Below are positions 45,734-59,300 of a DNA stretch of 64,000 nt, one piece after another. The notes below the pieces were generated by a model. The model was not told the origin of the DNA. It worked only from the letters and a program-made list of their open reading frames with translations, and did not search any database. This DNA comes from Antitrichia curtipendula (taxonomy: Eukaryota > Streptophyta > Bryopsida > Hypnales > Leucodontaceae), in NCBI GenBank assembly GCA_951230915.1, contig OX579634.1, positions 50,481,570 through 50,545,569 on the forward strand, in the 5' to 3' direction. The translations under genes and the position numbers were made by a program. Position 1 is the stretch's first letter; the number at the start of each line of letters is the position of its first letter.

Positions 45734-48700
45734 CTAAATGAGGAGATCGTACAACACCTCAGGTTGTTGTCGAAATGGAGAACAGAGTCTCTGCAGTCAT
45801 CACAAATCAAAGCATCAGCAAATCCCGCTTTACTCTCGTGCAATTTCACCTACTGTGATTTTAAGGATTGACAAGAGGTGAATATTACAAGGGCATTTGT
45901 ACTTCCATGGTACTAATTTGTTGCAAATGGAGACAACCACAAATTTCATGGGTGAGAGGGATAAAGTATTCAAACCTCAAGAACAGCTGCCACTTGCACT
46001 AGAGTAGCTTCTGACCATGGACGGCCGATGAGTTGCAACCCAATTGGCATGCCATTTTCATCATGCCCGACCTGAAAGCCCAATTCATTAACTTCACATT
46101 AATCCACCATAGCCCATGGAATCATGCTAAGTTGACTAGATGAGCACAATTTAAAAGAAATATGGTTGAAGCTCTAGAGTAAATCAAACCCATTTTAAGG
46201 ATTTAGAATTGGTTTAGTGTTCTCTGGACAAGTCTTGATGACAAGCAGAAAGTGGAGGCCAAGACATACTTAGCTATTTGGAGCTCTTAGAAGACAAGAT
46301 GGCTTTACTTTAAAACATAAATAATCTAAATGGTCTTGCCTGTTTGACCATTTTGTTGGCTGATCGTGTTTGGAGCACTCCACAAAATGGGCACCCAGAC
46401 AAGATCACGCACTGAAGTGTTGCTATGCAAGCATCCATGTCATCTTATCATTCACAGTCGGGATTCTATCAGTGGCCGCCAGACGAAGTGTAAAGCCCTT
46501 CAGAGCAACTCTACAACCATTGACTACCGTAATCTCTTTTGCGATAAAGTTGGTCGGAATGTCTTGCCCTCAAGGCTTGTCTAGAGTAATGTGAACCGAC
46601 TTTTAATGTATTGAGAATACTATTCCAAAGAACACTTACCGGGACAGAAATAGCTGGTAACCCGAGAAAATTTCCAGCGATCTGGAAACGCATCAGCTTG
46701 GCTGCAGCAAAAGAGTGGTAAGAAATAAATGTACGTTTTTGTAATTTGCCGAAGGTTTCTACATGGACTGATAATCGTCAATTCACGAGCATGCTAAAAA
46801 TTGGAGGACTCTTCGAATTGGCAGTAAGATATTTGGTGTATATGAACCCACATGAGGAGCGCAAATGGCCGAGACTGATTTCAATTAATCAATACAACAC
46901 AAACGAAAATGGATGCTTTACCTCCAACGACATAGTCCATTTCACCATATCTTTCAGCATTGCTCCGAATTAGTGGTGCAGTCGCCCTATTAAACATGTT
47001 ACCACAAATTTATTAATAAACATTTCATCTTCGGTACTGTGTCCAATTCAAATTCCACATTATGAGGAACTTGAACTCGAAATTTTCAAGACTTGCATGA
47101 ATTGAATGATCGCGCGATCAACTCACCCTGTAGTAGGGGTGATGATGATATCAGCCTTCTTGAAGACCTCATTGTGATATTGCATGTGCCGAAACCTGAA
47201 TCATACGATGAAACATTGTCGCTTACGAGTTTAAATTCCTTTCGGGGCTTCTGGAACTTTGCTTGCAAATCAACTATTAGCATAACTCTTCATTAGAACT
47301 TACTGCATTGTTTCAGTTTCTAGAGCCATATAATAACAGGGATACTTGGTCAAAGTTGGTGATGTCTGCTTTACATTTTATATGATAGCTCTGGTCCCAA
47401 CACATACCTTATCCTTTGTGCAGCAATGAATTCACGGCTACTAAAGCTTTTATAAATGGAGAACCCAACTCGCACGTCTGCACCGGATGCATCAACCCCT
47501 CTGCTTGTCACTCACAAATGCAGACACCACAATCAGAGAACAGCCTGGATTAATAAGAAAAACATCACCATACAGGGTGAAATGATCAAGAAGGCTTACG
47601 ATTTCCGGTAGTCACCACCAAGCGAAGTGTCACATTCACTGCCAATAGTCACAAAATGTGACAATCTCATCTCCTCGAGCTCGGGAATGGTCACTTCCAC
47701 TATCTGTGATGGCCCAGAGTGACAGAGAAATATTTCATAAGGACATATTAATTCATGGATTTTTCTCGAACATGGAATAAAATCAACAATAAGTATACTG
47801 AGTAAAACTCAAATGAAATGAGTCTTCTACTTCTTCATTGCATTGTAAGCATGCCAAGACAATTAAAAACACAGAAATCTCACCTTGGTATTAAAGGACT
47901 GTTGCACTAATTGCACTGCTCGGGAGCATGCATTCCGTACAGGTTCGTCGCAATCTTCGAACCACTGCATAATGAACCAACAATTCAAATAGCCATTAGT
48001 GTGCCTAAAGAAGATCAAAGACGAGAAAAAGAACGGAACACAATCAGTAACCTCTTTGTTCGAGCATCAGAACATCTTATTCATAAGATCGTCCTACATT
48101 TGTGTACTTCGCGAACTTTAGACCTCCCATCAGTTTTGCAATGCTGGTGAGCTCCTCATTTGATTCCTTCAAAAGTGGCAAGTTTGCTGGCGGCTGCAAA
48201 ACATTGTCTCAGTGAGTGCTAGAATTACCACGAAGTAGATCGGGGAAAATATGCTTTTGATAATAAGGATCTCTTTTATAAATCGAGAACGTACCGGCAA
48301 GGACACTATATCGTCGTCGGGAAGCGGCCCGTGCATTGCAGCATACCTACAAAATCAGATTGCAAATGTGAAGATATTGAAAATACACTTTAAAACTTGA
48401 TTCTAAGGAGACCTGAATCGAACTCAGCACTTACGGAGGTCATTTCCATTGATTGAAATGCTTACATGATGAGTGAATCTTCCACGGATGCCGTAAGAGT
48501 ACCCAACATTCCCACCGTCCAATTCAATGGCAAAACACTGCACGAGCCACGAGCACTCAATTAATCTATCATCAGATGACAGAATTTGCACATGGATCCC
48601 TGACGAGACTTACCTTAATTGAATGACTCCACTGGTAACTGAATTTAAAATCTGATAATATCCTCAAGAATACAAAGATTCAATATCGATCCACTAACAT

Positions 48701-51700
48701 ATCAAGGATGCACTTGCTCTCCGAAATTCCTCAAGACATTTCCAGCAAAACAGGAACTAAATTCAGAAAGACCGAAGAGTCCCAAATCGGGCTTCATGAT
48801 CTTGTTTATCAGGTTCATATAAGTCACATGGAGACTCTGTCCAGTTTCAATAATTCACAAACAAATGCCATGTTCTTTACTGATCCTGATGACAAAATTT
48901 GGCCCCTTATGAACTATATTTTCCCAATATGATCAGGTCTCCATAGTATCAAGTTTAAAAATACATTAATACGTTTTCAAACCATGAACCCTTGATCCTG
49001 TTAGGGTTTAAAGTGCCGTCCACAACAACCTCGCAGTTCATTACATACTGTTGAGTGCAGAGACAGCTAGAATCATGTCCAAGTAAGTACAGCTTGAGAT
49101 GTCGTGCTGGAGTACGGATGAGGAGGAAGGACATACCCAGCTCTTGATGTCCGGCCGAATGTGGGCTTGAGTCCCACCACTCCACATAAACCGGCGGGCA
49201 TCCGCACTGAGCCTGCCATATATCCCAAACTGGTGAGACGAAGTACTACAGTAAGTGGATCCTACAAATCTTTCATACACTTGGGAGTGAATGGGAGATG
49301 TAAGTTCAAAACTCAATGCTGCATGACAGATTAATACGATCTGCTTAATTAGGAAGAGACAGGACTGGTCTTCACCTCCTCCATCGACTCCCAGTGCAGC
49401 TGGGCAAAGGCCAGCTGCCACTGCTGCTGCTGAGCCTCCTGATGAGCCTCCAGATACTCTTGCTTTGTCATATGGGTTACGGGTGGCCCTGCGTCACAGA
49501 AACAAGAACTAGGACCATCAGTGGCCTGCAGCTAGTCAGAGACCAGCACGCTTTGGAAACCCTGCTGCATCATCAAGAAGGCAGTTTCAGGAAGTACTAC
49601 GATTCTTCTCTCTTGCTTTAAATTCGTAGCAAGAATTTCAGAGAATGGAACCCTTCTGTATCATGGATTTGAAGATAATAATGAACGGTTGAGGGAGCTT
49701 TAATTTGCCCAAGAAGTAATAAATCTGTGTACCCGTAATGTGGGTTGATCCCAGTAGTGCCCATCCCAAGTTCGTGCATGTTGGTCTTCCCAACCATTAC
49801 AGCTCCACATGAACGCAAGCGTTTCACCGCTTCGGCATCCTGCTTCGCCTGCCGCACCTTGCCCAGCCACGTCGTGCCCCCTGCAAAACAATTTTTTTAC
49901 TCTAAGCCCTAAACCATTTAGGGTCAACAAATAAATGTCAACCCCCTAAAAGACACATATTGGACATCGTGATGATTTAGCAATTTTAATGGGGACTTAT
50001 CTTTTTGTCCAATCTTACTTGTTTATTTATTGACCAGTATATTCAATGTCCTTCACTGATTCTGGTTGTATAAAACTTGGACCCAACTGAATTCTATCAT
50101 TTTCACAATATGATCAATCAAATTAAATATTTGCAAACCATGAATTCTTGCTTCTTTTTGGTTTAATCCCGAAAGGACCAAATGACTATTCAATGTTCGC
50201 AAGAGATCTTGGGAACATGTACCCTATAGTGGGAATATTATTTTTTTTCTAGATGGGTGCCTAGATCAAAAGTTATGCTGCAATGAGTTTTTTGGGCAGC
50301 CAAGGCAGCTACAGGTGGCATGTGCAAAACTCCTGTTCTACTTTTGAAATTTGATACAAGATGCAAATGTCAAAAAATTAACCATATGTACTGTAAAAAT
50401 CTCACTCAAGGAGAAGTTAAAGTTTAAAGGTCTCAAAAAGATATTCTTCGAGCTTCAAACATTATAACCATTCAATCTATACTGTCAAAGACTCTGAGTT
50501 TTTTTCCACATTCCCATAGTAGTCTAGTACAGATTTGTACAGTTAAGTTTTGAAAAAGAACTTTTTTTTTCATTTTTTTTTCTCACTGCCCTAAAGAGCG
50601 GCAGTTTTTCATAATTTTTGCCCAAAATGTGCCTTTTAAGGGTTCATTCAGTTCCAAGCTGCCATATTGATTACAGGACACACCCTCGCTGATTGTTCAG
50701 TTGGGAATTTCGTACCAGTAGTCGCATAAGGTAAGCAGTCTATTTCATCCTTTACAGCAATAGGGACTCCATCCAAAACTGACAACGGTTTTCCTGCAAC
50801 ACATAGTTACATCCAAACGAGCAATGAATTAGGATCAGCCCTTTTCTCTTGGCACCATGGGGGCCAAATTGCACCAATTCAAAATAAATATCTACTTTTT
50901 GTCACATAAAAGTAATCTTTTTATGCCAAAAAAATCAATTTCTATTAGAAATGTGGATGAGATCGCCAAATTTGGATGAAAAAGTGTATGAATGTGATTG
51001 AAAGTTTTAGTCAGAAAGTGAAATAAAAAAGGGCTGCAATTTAGAACCAGAGGAGATTCCTTGAGTACGGTGGCAGGGATATTCAAATATCGATATAGGA
51101 AGGACACAATTTTTGGGGAATTCCAGAAATGCACTATATATAGAAAAGACTTGGCCATGCACCTTGTTTGTAACGTTCAGTGGAAGCGGCAGCCTGCGCA
51201 AGCACGTTTCGTGAGTCCACCGCTATGAACAGGTTCATTTTAGGGTTCTGCTTACTGGAATCCTCGACTGCAGATAGAAACCGCTCCGCCACCTGCACCA
51301 CATGTTACATGGTTAATGCCATTGATATACAAACTCAAAACATGTGCACGTAGTTATCTGCACTTGCTTGAAGAGAGAACAGTGGCATACAATAGAGTTA
51401 ATCGTAAAGTGTGTGCAATGAGAGACCAAGAGCCAGAGTTTGAAAAATACACAAGACAAAACTTCTTGAAGCACCAAAACTGGGGTCTGATGGAGCTTGG
51501 TGCTTAATTTCTTTTGTACTATACCTTTTTCTAACAATCATGTTTCAAACTGGGGTTTCCTTTTACGATTAACTCTAATAAGTCTCTTGCATTGGTCACA
51601 CAATAAGTCTCTTACAATCGATGGCTGTCAAGTAGATAAAAGCGCACAAAAATAAAATCACCTTTCTTGCAATATGAAGAAAATTTCTTGCAGTCAATTG

Positions 51701-53123
51701 GTTTGCAGTTATAGCGTGGAGAAGGGAAATTGTGCAGTCAACGGTATGTTTACCCTAGTACCTGTGTTGGAGTGAGCCTTCCTGAAGTGTAAGAGTGGGC
51801 GTAGTCACGAATGGTCCAATGGCGAAAACTCTGTTTGCCCACCTTTCCATCCTTTGATTCCCTTGCTACGTGCGTTGGCAAGCCTTCCACAGCACATTGT
51901 ACACTCGCAATGGGCATCGTGCCTGGCTCGACTCGTTGCACCCTTTGCTCCGGAACACAATTCGCTGCAAACACAGAGATTCTTAACATTTGTTCAAGAA
52001 TTCCATGGAGGTTAAGGAGATCAAATGTGGGAGTAATTAGGATAATACCAAGCTCGTATTGCGGAGTGTACATAGGTGGCTCCACATAATCCGACTCCAC
52101 GAGTGTCTGAAAAAACAACACAAGAAAGTCAAGGAATGAAATAAAAAAAGATGAGTGGCACTATGTCCGAGAAATTGCTTTCGTTATCTGTAGGGGAATG
52201 TAATCGGCCAGGACCTTGGTAATTAGGTTGTCCTTCTTCAACTTGGGAATTATGATCGAGTTCGTCACTCCCGTCTCCAAGAGCCATCTGAAGCACTTGA
52301 GGGGGAACCCCGACAAGACCGGAGCTGCGAACCACAAACAACCAACCAAATCACTTCAAATACTCTTCCGACTCCCGCAATGTCAATGAAACACGTTTCC
52401 TTGCCGAAATTTAAATCCGGTCAAACGATGCTCCCAAACTGTGGCAGCACTGTCTCTACCACTACACTCTTCCAGTGCAGAAAGGATTTCAAAGACAGCA
52501 TGCCTTAACTGCTCGAATACTAGACTAAGAGTTCAACGAGGAGACAAGGGCGCGCGTCCAATTTCAGCGCCAAAATTTTCCTTTCTTGAGGATTCAAATT
52601 TTTTCAAAAGTCTCGTCGAGAACAGAGGCGGGAGCCTCAACCCCGCCATAAGTGTCACAATAGCGTCGATGTACTCTAATACTGCGAATGGAGGGATGCT
52701 CAACTGTGTCGGTTAACTAGAGGCGCCTTTACGACTTGCATTTCTTCTGGTTTGAGTGTGACAATTGTCACGGAAACACTAACTGCGAGTTGATGACACA
52801 AAAGTACGAGGAGGTCGATTCTGGGGTGGATTACGAAGAAGTGTGCCTTCAGAGCTAGGATTCAAGCTTGCCGACTTTCATTCTAATCCATAAGGTGCGC
52901 CTCTATTTTAAGTTACTATATTATCTCCCGTCTCTCAACATAAATTTTTGCACGAGAACAGTGGTTCGGAACTAATCGGAAGTCCTCTGGCTTTGCAAAT
53001 TTTCTGGCGACAAAAAACAGACTGCAGGAAAGAGAGGAGAAGGCAGTCAAGCAAGCTTATACCTCTTACGATGACAGGCATGTACTCTAGTTTGCCAACT
53101 TCGTCGGTGCTCATGAGCTCCAT
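45734..53123 (-). CDS. FAAH: Fatty acid amide hydrolase (amidase signature family)
   Basis: Twenty minus-strand exons join in phase to give 607 residues: 53123-53063, 52324-52215, 52106-52049, 51964-51762, 51292-51163, 50793-50716, 49880-49733, 49488-49376, 49212-49137, 48537-48466, 48346-48295, 48193-48098, 47964-47884, 47703-47600, 47500-47408, 47195-47127, 46986-46922, 46701-46640, 46071-45976, 45790-45734. This equals the Arabidopsis FAAH length as I recall it. The Ser-cisSer-Lys triad is intact: Lys202 in [11 protein letters not shown], Ser278 in [11 protein letters not shown], Ser302 in DGGGSVRMP, with the same spacings (76 and 24) as in Arabidopsis. The C-terminal half has GLPAISVP and GLQLIGRPW. 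The enzyme hydrolyses N-acylethanolamines at membranes to fatty acid and ethanolamine. Plant FAAH affects seedling growth and ABA responses. The last exon ([18 protein letters not shown]) was placed by homology; exon 19 would otherwise end at a stop two codons later. Confidence 0.95.
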
Positions 53124-53870
53124 GTCTGCTGCTGTTGCTCCTTCTTCTCACAAATGACGTTTTGGCAGCAAACTATTAATCAATCTCTACCTAAGTTATC
53201 CTGTAAGCACAAACTATCAGCGGACTTCCCTTGCTTGCGTGTGGTGTTTTGGAAACCGCAAGTAACAGTCTCGTGCCTTGGCTTGTTCTTCAGGTGATCC
53301 GAGAATACTCGCCTTCAGAAAGAGCGACAACGTTGCGTAAATGCAAGCACCTGGAGTGGTGGCTCACGCCACATTCAATGCAGTTGGTCGACCGATTCGT
53401 GGGAGTTTCGCTAGCTCGTGATCGAATTGAATGAGACACAATCCTGTTGCTGCTGCATGACAGAATAGAAAAAACAATAGGAGGACTATGCCGTGTAAGT
53501 GTGTGCAGGCAAGAGAATTACGAAGCTGGCCACTTCCCTCTCAATCTCTAAGCTTAGGAAAAATCTTGAAGTTAGTTCTGTGACTGACCTCAGACCTCAT
53601 TCAAGGTCCCACGCTCTTGCACTCTTAAATCTTCTGAAGTCACTGCACACTGTGCACAGGCCCACATTGGAGCTTCACCACCACCCCTGATTGCTGATTT
53701 TCCATATGAAACTGACAGCCCCTGCTGTCCACAGGTATGTATGTATTTTCTGCTACTTATTATTACTGCAACTCTCTATTAATTAATGACACCAGGACTC
53801 TTTTCTCTTTTTTGTATGAAGTGCCAAAATGGTGATATAAAATGTTATAGTGATGTTCCAAATTTCAACA
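53124..53870. other. FAAH upstream region
   Basis: This holds the probable FAAH promoter and 5' leader. Plus-strand frames at 53231-53690 are not domain-like. Confidence 0.4.
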
Positions 53871-53904
53871 TTCACCCACATATTGGATAGAAAATATCAC
53901 ATTA

Positions 53905-54315
53905 TGGTAGGAGGCTCTGAAAGCGAGCATCTAAGGGCTGGTCTGCCTTTTTCATGTGGTTTCTTGTATGAGATTATTATTAGCTCATTTTTCAGACAAA
54001 GAAAAATAGATTGTGATCGTAACACAAGTCGTTTCGTATTTTTTGAAGCATTTTTGAATTACTTATGAATTTTCAAACGTAATGAGTCATAGGTCCCTAT
54101 TTATGACCCTAGGTCTTCCATAAACCGTTCAGATGCAGTTTCAAAAGAGAAATGAGAAAACAAAGAGAATGATTGGCTCTTGCAATAAATAATATTTCTT
54201 TTACCGATCCATTCAATGACTACAGAAGATCCATTTAAAGACCACCTTATGTCCATTTCAGGCGAGTCTACATGAGCAGTTCTAAATGCCCGCTCGCTTT
54301 CAGAGCCTCCTACCT
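53905..54315. mobile_element. Foldback element with GGTAGGAGGCTCTGAAAGCG ends
   Basis: The sequence GGTAGGAGGCTCTGAAAGCG at 53905 has its exact inverse ending at about 54315, and weaker inverted similarity extends outwards. The interior is about 410 bp without coding capacity. Copies A (18905) and B (36404) begin with related sequence, so this may be a non-autonomous family member. Confidence 0.65.
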
Positions 54316-55846
54316 TAGCACATATCACATGTCTATGATTTTGTTTTCATTTACAATCAAGTGATTCCATCTATAAGATTTCTTTTAAATTTGAAGTTTT
54401 ATAACAATCAACTTCGTGGTCTGTTGCCATTTTTCAACCAAATTAATTTTTTTCTGGTGCAATCTGACACTAGGCTATAAAACCATAAGGAAAAAAAAAG
54501 CCATGAACAGTGACACTGCTTCTAAATGCCTTCTCACGTGTGTTTATGAGTTGACGAGAGGAAGTTACGCTGTCCAATCACATGTGTACAGATTCTGAGA
54601 AGATGAAGGGAAGATGCAATTATGGGTTATCATAACTTAGTGCGTCATAGGGAGTCGTTTCAGAGGATTCAGGGGAAGAGGATTGATGTTGGGACCAGTG
54701 TTTTTTTTTCTTTTTTGGAGGAATCTGCATGTGGGCTCCAATTTAAAAGGATGTGGCAAAGGTTAGGCGCACTCCCATTTTTTAATGGTGCTAAATCTGG
54801 CTTCCAATAGAACAGAAGTGGGAGCTGTATGGCATCAAAAGAAGAAGCTGGAAACCCATGTTTGGCAATTTTAATTTTCAGAGTGGTGCTTAATGAGGCG
54901 ATTGAGAATTCAGGCTGGTGCAACATTGGGCGACAAAGTTTGAAAGAATACAGCAAAGTGGGCCACAGAAGAATATCAAAAAGTCCAATGTAGGCTTTAT
55001 TTCAATGCACTTCGCAAAATAACTTCAATCCACTTTGATTGTGAAACTAATAATAAATGAAAGTTTCACATTTCTACAAATATTAGCCAACTACATTGCA
55101 CTAAACTACACCTATATCCTACAAAGACTCAAACGCAGAAGACCTGCACACACACACACACACTCCAACGCCCAAGTGAGAATACAATAAACTTAAAACT
55201 TTCAAAGAGCAAGTAGCATTGGAGCTACACAAAACAAGACCTACACACAAAAGCACTCCAACACAAAAGTCAGAAAATAATGGAAATACTACTTTGATAG
55301 AGCAAGTAGCATTGAAGCTGCACCAAAAATTACCTGCACAGTTACACAAAGACTCCGATGCTCAAGTCAGAAAACAATGGAATTTCAATGATGAAACAAT
55401 AAGCAAGCTTACCAAGAAGAAAAACTAGTCTTGCATAAAAACAACCTCAGAAATAGTCACTGTTCACCTTCATAAGAGTGAAGAAGCATTCAAGTTCCCC
55501 TAAGGTACAGTTAGAGGTTAAAGTCAGAGCTCATTCAAAAAATCAGAAAGATTACACAAAACAAGGAAATAGTAGAGGTGATGCACATAAGTGAGAAGAC
55601 TACACCTCATAAGTTATATCATTTCTTCTCAAATACAAGGCAGCATGAAGAAACGTAAGCTGCAACTCTCAACTTCAGATTGAGGTGTACAACAAAATGC
55701 AACCTCACATTGCTAATGCTATAGAAAGGCAGGTGGAATCTTAAGCAAGGAAATTGCAACTACCACATAGCTAAGAACCTGTAGCTAGGGATCACACCTA
55801 GAAGACATACAAATTGAACCTGGAAAATAAAACACCTCTAGGAATG
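54316..55846. other. Intergenic region with short repeats
   Basis: A CA microsatellite lies at about 55146-55162. From about 55120 to 55400 a unit of about 100 bp with AGAGCAAGTAGCATTG.AGCT, ACCTGCACA and ACTCCAA.C.CAAGT is repeated two to three times. The end of this region is probably the 3' UTR of the minus-strand gene starting at 55847. Confidence 0.5.
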
Positions 55847-58804
55847 CTATGCCATTACCCCATACCGGTAATTATCAGCCTGACTGACCCACTGCAGGAA
55901 ACACTTTTCATAAGGAAAATCTTCTAAAGTGTACACCTTTTGTGCATGCATGCCAACTACAAGGCTAAGATGATCACCTTGCAGTCGATTGCGGAGCTTG
56001 TCCTTCAAGAACGCAAGAGATGAGAAGCAGCGTTCATCTTCAACAGATCCCAGGACGTGGATCATAGCAATCTCAGCCAATTTTACATATTCCGGGATCT
56101 CATTTGCTAAGGACGTGTTAGCATCTATAACACGCCATAGGCGAGTTAGAGGGTTCACAGTCACTTGGGGGTCTTCCAATGCAGCCATGCTGTTTGATAG
56201 CATTGACAACTTGAACAAATGCTGTTGCAGCTCCAACTGGAAGCAATCAAGCAGTGCTGGAACCAATCGCTTGTTCTCATCTTCTCCTATCCACTTTGGC
56301 TCACCATAAAATTTCTTTATGACGTCAAGATGCTTCCGGAAGCTCTTCTCTGCACCAGTTTGCCTCCAATACTGAGGGTAAACTATACCCAGAGCATCTA
56401 GCAAACCGTGGGCTGGAAAACGACTGCTCAGCTCGTCCATCAGCTGTTGAGCGGCACTTGCATTCGAACAAGGCCGACATTAGTGAACAGAAAACCTTAG
56501 AATAACAACACTAAATTTGCAATTAATTAAAAGAAAGGATTGAGCTTCACAACATACTTATCGGTGCATTCAGTCTTCACATCCTCAATCAATGAATTCC
56601 ATGTTTCCCGAGTGACAACAGCGCCCTCATGCCGTGCAGTCACTTCCTCTCCATTTAGAATAAATTGTAGATGTTGGACATCATTTAGGTCCATAGAGCT
56701 CCATGACAGAAAAATTTGGTCATGGCGGAGCTCAAGCAAGTTCGTGAAGTGCACAAATTCGGGACCAGAAAAAGCTGATCCGTGACCTTTGTACATCTCA
56801 AACAGCTTACCCAAGCATTTCTGGAGTGCTCCAACGAAGTCACAAATGTAAACATCTCGCTGCTGCGAGAACTGGATCAGCACATCCACGACTTCTAGGA
56901 GCGGGAGAAGGCATATCATACCTAGAATATGATACGGATCCAACATCTTATCCAGCAGGTCCTTTGCCTTCGCACGAAGACTTCGCTGCAACAAACAAGA
57001 ACAACAATGAGTAACCGCTAGTCAAAACCGTGAAGAGAGAACGGGCAACATCAACATAGAATCATGAAAAACATGCAAATAGCTGAAACAAAGAATCATA
57101 CCATCTCAGCTTTGTTGATTGCATCCAAACACAGCTTGGACGCCACAGTTCGGTATTCACTGAGAAGGCGCCGCAGAGGAGAAATCAGCGAGATCCACCG
57201 CGTTGTCACGTTCTTGAGCAGCTTCAGACCTTTCGTCTCCAACAACTCAGCCAATGCACGGAACTCTGCTTGGCGTTTCGGCGAGTGAGAAAAGTAAGCA
57301 TGGCAGAGCTTACACAAATCCTCGACCGCGTGGAACAAGTCGAGCCTACTCAGCGTCTTCACTGCCAAGTTGACTCGATGTCCCATGCAGTGAACTGCAG
57401 TGATGTGTGGAGCATACTTTGTCTTCAACTGCACGGTAACTCCTGTTCTGCAGCCGTGGAAGGCAGAGACGCCATCAGCTCCGAAGCAAACTAGCTTTGT
57501 TGCTATCGCCTGATTGTCCAAGTCACCACGAACTCCCACAACGCCCATTAAAAGGGCAGTCAAGTTATTCGCTGTCGCGCCATCAGATTCCAATTTCTGC
57601 AAGGTAATCAAGAGCGGTACACGAACCCAGTCTTGCATGATATACACGTGAACTGCGATGTAAGAGCAGTTGTCTACACCAGATGTTTCGTCACAAGTTA
57701 GGGCAATATACCTAGCAGACTTGATCATAGCCTTCATCCTTTCTTGCACAAAAGAGTACATGTGCTCAGCCATCAACCACCCACTGTAAGCACTCCAATG
57801 TATAGATGGGCAGTTCGGGGTTTCTAGTAAACGAAAAAGCCTCAACTTAGCCTCAAACTCAGCCATAGGGCGGCCAGCACATAACAACTGAAACAAACTA
57901 GCGAACTGCACCCGCTTGCGCCGTGCTTCTATTGAAGTGCAGTTATTGATTTGTTGGAGCACAGAGGTTGGACGTTTGGCAGCATACAGCAATAGGTTGG
58001 CTTTGTGTACCTTACGATGAGCATGCTTACTGATTGTGTCCCACTTTGGCGCCATCAGTCGAGGCTTCTTACCAACATCTGAGCACACCCGACACTTCAC
58101 CATGTGCAGCCAACCATCTGCAGTGAGAACCATCTCGGCCCACGGACACTTTGCACTCCACTCCATCTGGAATTTGCGAGTCAAGTCGTAATTGGGCTTC
58201 CCTAACCGAATCAGAGGTTCCAGCTCCTCGCCATCGTCCATCTCGTCATCCGAAAGATCACTGTTCTCCGCAGGACCATGCACCGCAAGGAAATCTGCAT
58301 CGTCTTCACTGCACACGTAGCCTGGAGAATCAGTAGACACAGACACTACCGGAATAGGCGGCTTGGAACTCAGAATTACACAACTCTCAGGCTGTACTTG
58401 TGCAGTAGATGTACAAGCGGCATTTGCATCCAAAGACGCATGTGATGGCAAAGACACAGGAGATGGCAACTGGACTCTACGAGGTTGTGAGGATACACTC
58501 TTTCTTCTACTTGAGGGAGGCGTGCTCTTCAATGGATTGTGCAGATCAAGAGGCCCGCTGTTCTCGGAGTTGCGCGAAGTCGTGTAAAAGCTTCGGAGAG
58601 TGACTTGGTCTCTCGCCCTCTTCTTCCCTTGCTCCTCTGAGATCCGGCGTTGCTGCTTCCTCTTTCTCTCCGCTGCCTCCACAATCTTTTGCTTCTGCCT
58701 GTCTTTCCTCTGCTGCCGTAGAAGAGCCTCTGCAGTAGCCTTCCGTCCCAACTTGGATTCCGATGCAGCGTTTGTAGATCCAGCCCCAGATGCATCAGTG
58801 ACCA
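55847..58804 (-). CDS. hAT-transposase-like zinc finger protein (5' end not resolved)
   Basis: Three minus-strand exons join in phase: 58804-57102, 56985-56558, 56456-55847. They encode about 912 residues plus an unplaced first exon, because no ATG opens the long frame. The order is: a basic coiled-coil-like region (LLRQQRKDRQKQKIVEAAER), a Ser/Pro-rich linker, an acidic stretch (SDDEMDDGEELEP), and a BED-like zinc finger (CRVCSDVGKK then KHAHRKVHK). An RNase H-like hAT core follows, with ALTCDETSGVDNCSYIAVHV, CFGADGVSAFHGCRTG and HCMGHRVNLAVKTLSR. It ends with a hAT dimerisation region (VEDERCFSSLAFLKDKLRNR). The frame is intact over more than 900 codons. It could be a recently active transposon or a domesticated protein. 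Terminal inverted repeats were not identified. Confidence 0.7.
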
Positions 58805-59300
58805 CTATGGTGACAAAGAAATCAGCAATGAAGTAAAGAAACTGTACACGCCCTAAACCCAAACTACAACTGAGAATTCGTGAAGGCCTCCAGTGCACAG
58901 TGCAAAGCAGCAAATGTGAACATTGCACGCAAGCCCACAATATTCATACCAGCAAAGCCAGAGTTGGTACCACCGAACTCGTACCTTGCAAGTTTGAATG
59001 TTTGTGGGTGCAAAATCAAGCTTCCACTCCTCCACGATCGAGCAATGAACACCAAATCTGCACAGACACCATTATTTTAACCACGAAAACTCTCGAGACA
59101 AAGACACTCAACCAATCGGAAATTCCTGGCGACATTGTGTCCTTGCAAGATCGTTTGTGGAATTGTGGCGCTAAGTGCATGGGAGATGCAGCGAGTAGGG
59201 CGACTGGAGAACAATGACCGCAGCGAGTGGGGCGACAAGGGTGAAGTACGAAACTAAAACCCTAAACCCTACTGGCGCGAGGATGAAAACCTCCAGCGCT
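58805..59300 (-). promoter_or_regulatory. Probable 5' leader, first exon and promoter of the hAT-like gene
   Basis: An acceptor (CACCATAG) at 58805 implies an upstream exon. Several ATGs lie between 58900 and 59150, but none could be joined with confidence. AAACCCTAAACCCTA at about 59257 (plus strand) is a telo-box-like motif. Confidence 0.35.

Noticed and set aside
55119..55349. 76-codon minus-strand frame rich in Val-Cys
   Set aside because: It is driven by the CA microsatellite and the short tandem unit at 55.1-55.4 kb.
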